From Verrucomicrobiales bacterium (GTDB lineage: Bacteria; Verrucomicrobiota; Verrucomicrobiia; Limisphaerales; UBA11320), in assembly GCA_016793885.1 (NCBI GenBank), contig JAEUHE010000042.1, forward strand, positions 248,001 to 312,000: a DNA stretch of 64,000 nt, given 5' to 3'. Under the pieces are notes generated by a model. That model was not told the DNA's origin. It made no database searches and saw only the letters and a list, made by a program, of their open reading frames with translations. Positions 36,460 through 44,980 of the stretch are shown here, in pieces. Both the position numbers and the translations under genes were made by a program. The number at the start of each line of letters is the position of its first letter. Position 1 is the first letter of the stretch.

Positions 36460-37749
36460 ATGACTTTGCCTCGTTCGATCACGACTCGCCCGGTCCGGTC
36501 ACCCTTTCAGACCCTGGTACTTTGGTGCACATGCATCCTTGTAGGCGTTGGGGCCTCGGCTTCCTTGCAGGCGGAGGATTGGCCGCAGCGACGTGGGATC
36601 GGGAACAACGGCATCTCGCTCGAAACGGGCTGGACTCATGATTGGCCTGCGGAAGGGCCTAAGGTCTTGTGGAAGGGAAGTGTCGGTATAGGGTTTTCTG
36701 GGGTGGTGGTTGGGAATGGCCGGGCCTTCACTGCCGGGAACTCGAATGGTGTAGACACCATTTGGGGACTGGATGCTTCGACCGGGCAAAGCCTGTGGAG
36801 TTTCAGCTATACAGAGGCTCTGGCCCCCAAAATGTATGAGGGAGGGCCCAACAGCACTCCCACCCTTGACGGCAATACTCTTTTGGTTGCGAGTAAAACG
36901 GGGAAGCTCTTTCGGATAAATGCGTCCACCGGCGTGGTTCTGTGGACGAACGACCTGCAAGTCACTGTCGGTCCGGTTCTCAGCGACTGGGGCATCGCCT
37001 GCTCTCCATTCGTTCTGGCGGGCAGGGTCTATCTCAACCTGGGTCCATCTCTAGTGGCGTTGGATGCAGAGTCGGGCAAAATGTTCTGGCGCACGGAGCC
37101 GGAGGTTAAGGGCAAGTTCAGTTTTACCACCCCCGCTTTGTTGCTGCAGAAAGAAACGCCCTACCTCCTGGTGCATATGCACAAGGCGCTTCATACCGTG
37201 AACGCGGCGACCGGTAAGGAGCTCCGGGTTCATCCTTTTGGACGTGGATACGAAACGCACTCATCCGATCCGGTCATCTGGGATGGTAGCGTATTCATCA
37301 GTTCAGGAGACGATGGTGGTGAACTTCTCGATTTCACCCCAGAGGGACCCTCGCGACGTTGGAAAAATAAGAATCTTTCGACCTTCACCGGAACGGCCGT
37401 GGTGCGAGATGGAATGGCGTATGGGGTTGACTCGGGAGGCTATCGCAAAGGGGAGCAGAAGCTCCGGTGTGTAGACCTGGCCACAGGGAAGATCCGTTGG
37501 TCGCTGGACGGCTTCGGTCAGGATAGTTGGATTCTCGCCGGTGACAGGCTGCTCTTGCTGCGGGACTCCGGTGAAATTCAAGTGATCCGGGTAACCCCTG
37601 AAAGTGGGAAGATCGTGGCTCGGGCTCAGGTTCTAGGAGGCAAATGCTGGACGCAGCCCTCGTTAGCAAACGGTCTGCTCTACTGCAGGAACGCCCGAGG
37701 CTCGATCGTGTGCCTGGATCTCCGCGCTTCCTCGGACAAAGTCCCCTGA
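36460..37749 (+). CDS. Secreted PQQ-like beta-propeller repeat protein
   Basis: This exported protein of about 429 residues has a signal peptide (TLVLWCTCILVGVGASASLQA). A PQQ-binding-like (quinoprotein, eight-bladed type) propeller follows: DWPQRRGIGNNGISLETGW at the start, then blades with WGLDASTGQSLWSF, LFRINASTGVVLW, LVALDAESGKMFWRTEP and VDLATGKIRWSL. Many such proteins in this phylum do not bind PQQ and have no known enzyme activity; catalytic residues of PQQ dehydrogenases are not visible. ATG 36460 is chosen because the signal peptide starts there, although GGAGG is very close to it; the frame opens at 36241 with a leader that does not look like protein. It appears to be monocistronic. 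Confidence 0.8.
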   Translation: MTLPRSITTRPVRSPFQTLVLWCTCILVGVGASASLQAEDWPQRRGIGNNGISLETGWTHDWPAEGPKVLWKGSVGIGFSGVVVGNGRAFTAGNSNGVDTIWGLDASTGQSLWSFSYTEALAPKMYEGGPNSTPTLDGNTLLVASKTGKLFRINASTGVVLWTNDLQVTVGPVLSDWGIACSPFVLAGRVYLNLGPSLVALDAESGKMFWRTEPEVKGKFSFTTPALLLQKETPYLLVHMHKALHTVNAATGKELRVHPFGRGYETHSSDPVIWDGSVFISSGDDGGELLDFTPEGPSRRWKNKNLSTFTGTAVVRDGMAYGVDSGGYRKGEQKLRCVDLATGKIRWSLDGFGQDSWILAGDRLLLLRDSGEIQVIRVTPESGKIVARAQVLGGKCWTQPSLANGLLYCRNARGSIVCLDLRASSDKVP

Positions 37750-37844
37750 CTTGTTCGCGTACTTCCGTGAGTGGGCGGAGCGCCGTTTTTACCCAGGTGT
37801 GATGTTTTGCGCGGAAAGGCGCATCCGTGCATGAGGAAATCCCG
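37750..37844. other. Short spacer before the second repeat copy
   Basis: Nothing is recognised in this spacer. Together with the repeat and gene fragment that follow it, it forms a gene-free stretch of about 470 bases between the propeller gene and the PEP-CTERM gene. Confidence 0.4.
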
Positions 37845-37980
37845 ACTCCGTCGGCGCCTGAAAAGCGGCAGAGGTCTGCCGGACAATGGAACTATAAACC
37901 TCATCGGGCCGCTTCGCGATCAACTCCATATCGTCAGAGCCCTCTACAGCTTTTCAATATCCCCGGAGGGGGATCTCAAC
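37845..37980. repeat. Second, shorter copy of the 2.6-3.1 kb repeat family
   Basis: The left edge shares CGACTCCGTCGG and CCTGAAAAGCGG with 2630-2655. The right edge shares CCCTCTACAGCTTT and CCGGAGGGGGATC with 3021-3056. The long nested-palindrome core of the first copy is absent here, so this looks like a deleted or minimal form. A gene fragment begins exactly where the repeat ends. Confidence 0.7.
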
Positions 37981-38150
37981 CGCGGACATGTCGCGGATGC
38001 TCCAGCCACCATCGGCGTGCTGCTTGGCGGAGAGCAACGCCAACGCGGCGTCGCGGTCCTTCGCCGGCTTGACCTCCTTCGGCCCCGAGCCGACAACGTC
38101 GTTGTGAACTTCCGAGCTGGCGGGACCGAACTGCTTCGTCCACGCCGTGC
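37981..38150 (-). pseudogene. Internally deleted fragment of a heme-c toroid gene
   Basis: This 170-base stretch matches two separate parts of the intact gene at 44981-46144: the first half matches 45299-45381 and the second 45777-45868, with scattered substitutions. In the intact gene both break points contain TCCTTCG (45375-45381 and 45777-45783), and the fragment has a single TCCTTCG at 38057-38063. The missing 402 bases are thus explained by recombination between short direct repeats. The fragment has neither the start nor the stop of the gene, so it cannot encode a working protein. It implies that a related copy once existed or was captured here. Confidence 0.85.
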
Positions 38151-38221
38151 CTCAGATGCCGCTATCCGGGTAGCCCGTAGAAGGTGACCTCGACGGGCTA
38201 CGCGGATTCAGCCTCCGCCGA

Positions 38222-38998
38222 CTAGTGACGGCGACGACGCAATAGTGGGATCAGGCCGCCCAGGCCAGCCAAAGCGATGACAGCCGAGGAAGGCTCCGGA
38301 ACGGAGGTTATGGTAACCCGCAGTATATCCGTGTTGGCATTGAGCGACGAAGAATCAAAGACGTATCCCGCGGCCGTGGTGAGCCCGTTGTAGGCCGCCA
38401 ACTCTGAGAACTCGAACGAGACCGTGCTGTTTTCGTCAACGCGGTCACCATTCACTGAACCCACCAGGAAGGCGGCATTGGCGGCGATGGCCTGCTCGGA
38501 CCCGGCGTCCCAAATCGCCCCGGCTTGAAGAGTGAAGGTTCGTGAAGTAAACGCGCCCATTTCGTCGAAGAGTTGAGTTCCCACAGGATTGTCATTGCCA
38601 ATGAACAGATCGTTACTCGGGACCACCATTGCGGCATACGTGAAGTAGCGATTGATAGCACCATCGACTTCGAAGTCAGCCGAGAAGACGCTGCCTGGAG
38701 TCTCAGGACCTCCCACCGCGCCAATGACGGCGTTGGGCTCGGCCGCTAGAAACTCAGGGATCCAGACGTTGCCACTTCCCCCTTCTGCAATCGAGACGAT
38801 CGCAGGCGTTGCTGCAAAACCGGAGTTGAAAGCGTCGAACGTTCCGTTGCCGAAACCAAGTCGGAACGGCGCAAACGAGACACTGTTGGCGGGGGCAATG
38901 TTTTCAACGGTAACCCTAACGGTCGTCGTTGCAGCTTGGCTGGACATTGCGGAGAGTCCGAGAAGGGCCGAAGCCCATGCGTGAGAATGCTTTTTCAT
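38222..38998 (-). CDS. PEP-CTERM-sorted spondin-domain-like secreted protein
   Basis: This 258-residue exported protein has a signal peptide (WASALLGLSAMSSQA). The body starts VRVTVENIAPANSVSFAPF and continues with FNSGFAATPAIVSIAEGG, which resembles the spondin_N family. It ends with a complete PEP-CTERM tail: VPEPSS, a hydrophobic helix (AVIALAGLGGLIPLL) and a basic RRRRH end. By established knowledge this tail is recognised by an exosortase and directs the protein to the envelope, often together with exopolysaccharide production. No exosortase gene is in the window. It is the only PEP-CTERM protein I found here, in contrast with the many proteins ending in the FYR module. Confidence 0.9.
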   Translation of the reverse strand: MKKHSHAWASALLGLSAMSSQAATTTVRVTVENIAPANSVSFAPFRLGFGNGTFDAFNSGFAATPAIVSIAEGGSGNVWIPEFLAAEPNAVIGAVGGPETPGSVFSADFEVDGAINRYFTYAAMVVPSNDLFIGNDNPVGTQLFDEMGAFTSRTFTLQAGAIWDAGSEQAIAANAAFLVGSVNGDRVDENSTVSFEFSELAAYNGLTTAAGYVFDSSSLNANTDILRVTITSVPEPSSAVIALAGLGGLIPLLRRRRH

Positions 38999-39232
38999 AG
39001 TGTTAGTTGATCAGGCGAGCCTTAATGAGCATGCGCTTAACACTGAGAGCTTCCACCCGAGCTATTTATTCCAACCTTGTTCGAAATTCTTTTCCTCCTG
39101 AGCTTGGAATACACCTCAGGTCGCTCGTTTGTGTTGGGGAGTGTAGGTATACGATTTTCTGCAACAACCTCCGCGCCGCGCTTCAGAAGACAGTAACATC
39201 GCTTTGGGTGGAATCGCCCGGCACCACTGCCT

Positions 39233-41230
39233 ATGAAACAGTTAATACGCCTGCACCTTTGCTGTCTGCTGCTCTGCTTCCTGTCCGCCGTAAGTCTCAC
39301 GGCCCAGAATAACTTCAACGGGTCGCTCCACTTCGGCGAAGTCAATAGCCGTCTGGTGCTTAAAAGCACTTCGATCCCGCCGCCCTGGACGGCCGAAATG
39401 TGGGTGCGCCGCCATGATGCCAGTGGGCCGTCGGCGCCGTTGTTCATTGGCGATGCCGGAGCTCTCAAGCTCGAACAGTTTGCCTCCGAACGACGCGTGG
39501 GTTTTACCAAATTCGGGGTGGGGGACTACACCTTTGACTATGTGGCCCCTGCCGATCAGTGGGTCCACCTCTCCTTCGTTGCGGGCTTGGATGGAAGCAC
39601 GGCCCTGTTCGTCAACGGTGCCTTCATCGACAGCCAGCGGGTGACCATCCCCTTGCCGCTGGATTACTTCGGTTCATCCCCGGCCATACTTGGGGATCAG
39701 CTCGCGGCTGAAATCGATGAGCTGCGCGTCTGGAATATCGCTCGATCTGACGAAGAATTGGCAGCTAACTTTCGGACGCCTCTGACCGGGACCGAGGCCG
39801 GGCTCGTCGGGTACTGGCGTTGCGACAGCCTGACTGACGGCTCGACGCCTAACGCCGCCGCAATCACTTGGATTGGCTCGGGCATCGTTGCGGGGGTGAC
39901 CTTGCGATCCGAGAGCCCCAGGTTGGACCCTGCTATCATCCTTTCCCGTCGTGAGGTTTCTGTGCCCGAACGGGGGAGCGCTGGTGTGGGCGTACGCCTC
40001 AGTGCAGCGCCACTCAGCAATGTCGTCGTCGCGGTGCAACGCCTGAACGGAGATCCGGACCTCATCGTCAACGCCAAGAACCTGCTCACATTCACACCGG
40101 ATAACTGGCAGGACGATCAACCCCTGCCGATCCTCGCTCTCGGCGATGCTGACGCCGAGGACGGGACGGCGACATTCCTCATTGCCTCGACGGGGGCAGC
40201 GAGGCTCACCAGCGCTACCTTCCTGGCGCGCGAGCTCGATACCGACTTGGCGGCACCGGTGCGACTGGCGATGAGGCCGGTGTCAGCCTTGCGTCTCGAG
40301 GGACCATCCCCCGCGGTCTACACGGTGGAGTTCAGCCACGATCCCGCCGTTTCCAATTCGTGGACATTTCTGACCAACGTGGTGGTCTCGAACGGCGCGA
40401 GCTGGCTGGTCGATTGGGAGGGTCTTGACGATTCGCGGCGGTTCTATCGCGCGTCGGTACAACCGTTCCAGCCCATCACCAACATGGTCTACGTGGCCCC
40501 GGGCGAATTTACGATGGGCTCTCCAAATAATGAAAAGGAGCGCTCGGAGGCCGAGCTTGCCCACCGCGTGTTTATCACGCGCGGGTTTTGGATGGGCCGC
40601 TTCGAAGTGACGCAGGATGAGTATTACCGCATTGCTGGTACGCGTCCTAGCTACTTTTCCGGCGGGAACCTCCCGGTGGAACAAGTCAGCTGGATCGATG
40701 CCACGAACTACTGCGCGCGCCTGACCGCGGAGGAACGACTGGCTGGACGTCTGCCCCGGGGCTGGGTTTACCGCCTGCCGACCGCGGCCGAGTGGGAATA
40801 CGCCTGTCGGGCCGGATCCTCCACTCCGTTCAGCATGGGCTCGGATCTCCGATCCGGTATGTGCAATTTCGACGGCCACGAGGAATACCATTCCGGGATC
40901 GGCACGGTCCACAATCCGACGGGTATCCGGCTGGATCAGACGATCGCCGTCGGCAGCTACGCGCCAAATGCGTGGGGACTCTACGATATGCATGGCAACG
41001 TCATGGAATGGTGCCTGGACGGAGATCAGCCGTATCCGGCGCACGCCCTTACCGACCCGCTGCAGCCTTGGGGCGGACATTTTCGCGATCGCATCGCCCG
41101 GGGGGGAAGCTTCCTCAATGCAGGGCAGTTCCAGCGTTCGGCTTTTTGGGCGACCCGTTTTGAGCATGGTGGCCCGAACGATCTTGGATTTCGCGTCGTT
41201 CTCGCCCCGGCGGATCTGACCACACCGTAA
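39233..41230 (+). CDS. Secreted LamG and SUMF1-domain protein
   Basis: This 665-residue exported protein has a signal peptide (LHLCCLLLCFLSAVSLTAQ). A LamG-like jelly roll (about 25-210) shows WTAEMWVRRHDASG, VHLSFVAGLDGSTALFVNG and IDELRVWNIARSDEE. A Calx-beta-like stretch (about 225-330) follows, then an internal copy of the FYR module (YTVEFSHDP to RRFYRASVQPF, about 360-420). The SUMF1/FGE-sulfatase fold comes last: VAPGEFTMGS, YRLPTAAEWEYACRAG, GLYDMHGNVMEWC, ARGGSF and LGFRVV. SUMF1 domains include formylglycine-generating enzymes, but those act on unfolded cytosolic proteins. As this one is exported it is more likely a binding or structural domain than a sulfatase activator. Confidence 0.85.
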   Translation: MKQLIRLHLCCLLLCFLSAVSLTAQNNFNGSLHFGEVNSRLVLKSTSIPPPWTAEMWVRRHDASGPSAPLFIGDAGALKLEQFASERRVGFTKFGVGDYTFDYVAPADQWVHLSFVAGLDGSTALFVNGAFIDSQRVTIPLPLDYFGSSPAILGDQLAAEIDELRVWNIARSDEELAANFRTPLTGTEAGLVGYWRCDSLTDGSTPNAAAITWIGSGIVAGVTLRSESPRLDPAIILSRREVSVPERGSAGVGVRLSAAPLSNVVVAVQRLNGDPDLIVNAKNLLTFTPDNWQDDQPLPILALGDADAEDGTATFLIASTGAARLTSATFLARELDTDLAAPVRLAMRPVSALRLEGPSPAVYTVEFSHDPAVSNSWTFLTNVVVSNGASWLVDWEGLDDSRRFYRASVQPFQPITNMVYVAPGEFTMGSPNNEKERSEAELAHRVFITRGFWMGRFEVTQDEYYRIAGTRPSYFSGGNLPVEQVSWIDATNYCARLTAEERLAGRLPRGWVYRLPTAAEWEYACRAGSSTPFSMGSDLRSGMCNFDGHEEYHSGIGTVHNPTGIRLDQTIAVGSYAPNAWGLYDMHGNVMEWCLDGDQPYPAHALTDPLQPWGGHFRDRIARGGSFLNAGQFQRSAFWATRFEHGGPNDLGFRVVLAPADLTTP

Positions 41231-41274
41231 CCCCAACGATCAGATCCGGGTTTGCGGGCCAAGACGATCTTCTA

Positions 41275-43236
41275 CTATTGCCCCCTCAATCTGAGGAAGC
41301 GCGCCGTCACGTTTTGAGGGGGCACATGATCACGAAACACGAGCTGCGTGGGCGTCTCACTGAGCTTAACTATTTCTGGATCGGCGGACCAGGTGACGAG
41401 GTCCGAAGAAACATCTATGGTGTATCGCACGTCCGGAGTGGGGGCAGAAAGGGAAACCGTTACCATAAGGAACTTCTGGTCGCCTTCTTCGACAATGCTG
41501 GCGGACAACCGAGGTCTCACATAGGCGATCCGCCAGATTGTTCCGTTGGCGTCCTCCGTCATAAGCAAAGCGCCATCACGTGCCACCGCAACACCAACCG
41601 GTCGCCCCCAGACATTTCGATCGCTGGTCACAAAGCCGGTAAGAAAATCATCGTAACGACCCGTAGGCACCCCCCCATTCAAAGGGATCCGGACGATCTT
41701 ATATCCGGTTCGCGTTGCCCGATTCCATGAACCGTGCAATGCCACAAACCCATCGCCGTGATAATCGGAAGGAAAGGCGGCTGGACCCTTGTTCACTGGG
41801 TAGAATGTCATCTGCAAGGAGGCGGAATGGGCCTGTTCCAAGACATCAGGCACGATCGCCTTCCCGGCTAAGTCCGGTCGCTCGCCCTTTCGGCGAGGAT
41901 CCTCAAGATTTCCCATATAATACCAGGGCCATCCATAGAAGCCTCCTTCCCGAACGCGCGTGACGTAATCGGGAACGAGGTTGTCTCCGAGTCCATCCCG
42001 CTCGTTGGTGGACACCCAAAGATCACCGGTTGCCGGATGGGTCGCTAACCCTACCGGATTTCGGATTCCCGTTGCATAGGGACGCAGCGGCGCCCTCCCT
42101 TCTGGATCGGTGACCAGGATGTTGGCGCGATGGGTTTCCGGACCCCATGCGGCTCCCAAACCATGTGCCGCTTCCCATGCCGCAACTTCAGCGGCTGTCT
42201 TACGGCCCATCTGTTCCCCAACGTTGGAGGCCGATCCCACGGAGATAAACATCCTGGTGCCGTCCTGGGAAAAGGCGACATCCCTTGTGGTGTGGCCCCC
42301 AGTGGTGGCGCTCAAGGACGGAACCACTACCTGGGCGGTTCCAGACGCAACCAGGTCGCCGTCTTGATACGCAAACCTCACGACTGAGTTGTTCAGTGCG
42401 ACATAGAGCCAGCGAGGGTTGTTACCTGGCGGGTAGAACGCAGTGCCAAAGGGGCGGTTCAGCCCTTGCGCAAAAACTCGGTTGGTAGACGGTTTGTCGG
42501 CACCCTCAGTGGACCGCAGGACTCGAATTCGGTTTTGTGCCGTCTCTGAAACGAAAATGTCCCCGTTGGGCGCCACCCTGATGATGCGAGGGTTATTGAG
42601 GCCAGAAGCGAACAGTTTTACGGTAAACCCGGCCGGAACGGACAAGACGGCGTTCGCGGGTTGACGTACGACACTGGGAGGATTGCCCGCTGATGGAGTG
42701 GCAAAGGGCGCCGGTAAATCCGCCACCGTGATGTAATGCTGATCACCCGGCGAGGCTCGCTGCCAGTCATCCGGGTCGGGACCCGTCACAGTCGGTAGCT
42801 TATCGAGATCCAGGCCCTCCGGCACTTTCAGTGTCGCCAAGTAAGCGATGACATCGGCACGGTCAGCCGCGTCTGCGACCTTGGTTAACATCGTCGTGCC
42901 GGGAACAGCAGTTTCAGGATCGCTCAGGTAGGAATTCAGCGCCTCCGCGTTCCAGACCAATCCTGAATCCTGGAGAACCTGCGTGAATCCGAAGTGTGGA
43001 CTCGTTCCAGCCCTCCGTCCCATCACTCCCACCAATGTGGGCCCCAGCTTGATGATCACGGTCTGATCCGGCCCTAGGGTCGAGCTATGACAGAGCGCAC
43101 AGCTTGTCTGAAACAGCGGGTCTCCGCGTGCGGCGTCGCCTGCTGGATTAATTTGAGCTCGCGCCTCTGTCACGCGCACTAATCCCGCCAGGAGGGCGAT
43201 GAAGGGCCACTTTGCTTGAAGAAAGCGGTAGTGCAT
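41275..43236 (-). CDS. Secreted cytochrome c-PQQ-type sugar dehydrogenase fusion with FYR module
   Basis: This 653-residue exported protein has a signal peptide (WPFIALLAGLVRVTEARA). A class I cytochrome c domain (about 34-135) has CALCH at Cys46/Cys49/His50 and a probable axial Met in PGTTMLTK. A six-bladed glucose/sorbosone dehydrogenase-like propeller follows (about 195-570): GFTVKLFASGLNNPRIIRV, GDIFVSET, TRDVAFSQDGTRMFISVGSASN, GLATHPATGDLWVSTNERDGLGDN, FYGWPWYY, LHGSWNR. Family members oxidise sugars with PQQ and pass electrons to cytochromes, so the fusion makes sense as a self-contained electron path in the periplasm. The last 75 residues are a divergent FYR module ending ARFLRLRGQ. 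It faces the SUMF1 gene convergently with a 44-base gap. Confidence 0.87.
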   Translation of the reverse strand: MHYRFLQAKWPFIALLAGLVRVTEARAQINPAGDAARGDPLFQTSCALCHSSTLGPDQTVIIKLGPTLVGVMGRRAGTSPHFGFTQVLQDSGLVWNAEALNSYLSDPETAVPGTTMLTKVADAADRADVIAYLATLKVPEGLDLDKLPTVTGPDPDDWQRASPGDQHYITVADLPAPFATPSAGNPPSVVRQPANAVLSVPAGFTVKLFASGLNNPRIIRVAPNGDIFVSETAQNRIRVLRSTEGADKPSTNRVFAQGLNRPFGTAFYPPGNNPRWLYVALNNSVVRFAYQDGDLVASGTAQVVVPSLSATTGGHTTRDVAFSQDGTRMFISVGSASNVGEQMGRKTAAEVAAWEAAHGLGAAWGPETHRANILVTDPEGRAPLRPYATGIRNPVGLATHPATGDLWVSTNERDGLGDNLVPDYVTRVREGGFYGWPWYYMGNLEDPRRKGERPDLAGKAIVPDVLEQAHSASLQMTFYPVNKGPAAFPSDYHGDGFVALHGSWNRATRTGYKIVRIPLNGGVPTGRYDDFLTGFVTSDRNVWGRPVGVAVARDGALLMTEDANGTIWRIAYVRPRLSASIVEEGDQKFLMVTVSLSAPTPDVRYTIDVSSDLVTWSADPEIVKLSETPTQLVFRDHVPPQNVTARFLRLRGQ

Positions 43237-43641
43237 AATAGGTGTTCTCTGACGGTCGAATACGACGGTTGTTCTTCCAAGTTAAGGGAGCAGTGCGGGG
43301 TGAAAGATGCCTCCGAACGCTTGGCCATAAAGTTCGAGAAAGAACCGCGCCATGTCCGGGTCCGCAGCTAAGAAAGTTTTGTCCTCCGATATCCGCTGCC
43401 CCCAACGGCTTATACGAAAGGGTCTTCCGACGTCCGAGAATGTTTTAACCGCGGGCGGCCGATGAGCCGGTTCGGCGCCAGCGGCTGGCGTTCTGCATGA
43501 TCGGTTGAATAGGTAGGGCGTTCTGCAACTCGACATCGTATGATGGGGATCTGCTTTCAACCCGCAGCTGCGCCAACACGATGGCTTGCCGCCATTGGCC
43601 TTGTTTGATGAGGGGTGTTGCGGAGCGGCAGATCCGTAATT
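43237..43641. other. Intergenic region without a supported gene
   Basis: This lies between the divergent cytochrome c-dehydrogenase and antiporter genes and should hold both promoters. A minus-strand frame around 43282-43560 gives a protein-like stretch (TFLAADPDMARFFLELYGQ) that might be the remnant of a gene, but it has no convincing start, family or partner. I see no repeat or RNA gene. Confidence 0.4.
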
Positions 43642-44913
43642 ATGAATTCATCTGTGAACGAGACAACCATTTGGTTTTTGTTGGTCGGAGTTCTTCTCAT
43701 CCTCATGGTGCTCGGAGAGGAGTTTTTTAAAAGGGCGGCTATTTCGGCGGCCATGGTCTACCTAGCTATTGGGTTTGGACTGGGTCCACTTGGTCTCGGA
43801 ATCCTCAGATTCAGTCCGACCGAGAACTCGAAAACACTGGAGTTTGTTGCGGAGATTGTTGTTCTGATTTCGCTCTTTTCTGCGGGACTAAAACTCCGTA
43901 TTCCGTTTCAGCATGCTCACTGGCGCCTGAGCCTTAAGCTGGCGACCCTGACGATGGTTTCAACCGTCGTCTTGATCGCGGTTCTGTCACACTATGTTCT
44001 GCACCTCCCGTGGGCCTTTGCGTTGCTCCTGGGCGGTATCCTGGCCCCAACCGACCCGGTTTTAGCCTCGGCCGTTCAGGTTGAGGATGAACGTGACGAC
44101 GACCGACTCCGAATCGGGTTAACAGGCGAAGCCGGGCTTAACGACGGAACCGCCTTTCCAGTTGTGATGCTCGCCCTCACTTTACTCGGGCTTCACTGGC
44201 GCGAGAATCAAATGATCAATTGGCTTCTGGTGGATGTGCTCTGGGCAACTGTTGGCGGGCTCGCCATCGGCTACGGGGTTGGTTGGCTCGGTTCCAAAGC
44301 CATCATTTGGGTTCACCCGAAAAAAGACGACGAACTGCTCATCGAAGATTTTATATCCATCGGGCTTATCGCCCTTTCTTATGCTCTTGCACTCATGCTG
44401 AAAAGTTATGGCTTTCTCGCGGTCTTTGCCTGCGGACTGGCTTTCGCCCGAGTCGAACAAGGGTTCTTCAACTTGAACTCCAAGAAAAAGGCAGATGAAT
44501 TTTCACCCTCACTCATCAAATTCACCTCACAGATGGAGCGAATCGGCGAAGTGTTGACGGTTGTGATCGTTGGAGCGATGCTGAGTTTTGTTAAGTTCGA
44601 CATTTGGATTCTTTTTTTCGCCCTAGCTTTGATTTTGGTGATACGGCCGCTTTCCGTCCTCGCGGGCACCCTAGGCTCAAAGATGCGCTTTAAACAACGC
44701 ACGCTCATCTCGTGGTTCGGGATTCGAGGCATCGGCTCGATCTATTATCTAAGCTATGCGATGAATCATGGTGTCAAGGGTAGCGATGCGGAGGTCCAGG
44801 TCAGTATCGTCCTCACGACAGTTGCACTTTCGATTTTGGTTCACGGGATTACAGCGAACCCGTTCATGAAAATCTACAACCGCTCGAAATCCATTTCGGC
44901 CACACTCGCGTGA
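43642..44913 (+). CDS. Cation:proton antiporter (NhaP/CPA1-type)
   Basis: This inner-membrane antiporter of about 423 residues has twelve or so hydrophobic helices from residue 8 to the end. The diagnostic segments of CPA1 exchangers are present: LISLFSAGLKLRIPF, LLLGGILAPTDPVLASAV with the conserved Asp of the TDP motif, LTGEAGLNDGTAFPVVML with the ND pair that replaces the DD of CPA2, and SWFGIRGIGSIYYLSYA. It probably exchanges Na+ or K+ for protons in pH and salt homeostasis. ATG 43642 gives the natural start; the frame opens nine codons earlier. By eye it is richer in A/T and in Lys than its neighbours, which might hint at transfer, but this was not measured. No partner gene is adjacent. 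Confidence 0.88.
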   Translation: MNSSVNETTIWFLLVGVLLILMVLGEEFFKRAAISAAMVYLAIGFGLGPLGLGILRFSPTENSKTLEFVAEIVVLISLFSAGLKLRIPFQHAHWRLSLKLATLTMVSTVVLIAVLSHYVLHLPWAFALLLGGILAPTDPVLASAVQVEDERDDDRLRIGLTGEAGLNDGTAFPVVMLALTLLGLHWRENQMINWLLVDVLWATVGGLAIGYGVGWLGSKAIIWVHPKKDDELLIEDFISIGLIALSYALALMLKSYGFLAVFACGLAFARVEQGFFNLNSKKKADEFSPSLIKFTSQMERIGEVLTVVIVGAMLSFVKFDIWILFFALALILVIRPLSVLAGTLGSKMRFKQRTLISWFGIRGIGSIYYLSYAMNHGVKGSDAEVQVSIVLTTVALSILVHGITANPFMKIYNRSKSISATLA

Positions 44914-44980
44914 GGGTGGCCCTTCGGCTGGCCGCTGGGCAAAATGAGAAATCCTCTCCGATCCTTTCACCAGGCAGTTC

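Noticed and set aside
39233-41230. Formylglycine-generating enzyme for the window's sulfatases
   Set aside because: The protein is exported and multi-domain; true activators work on unfolded sulfatases in the cytosol.
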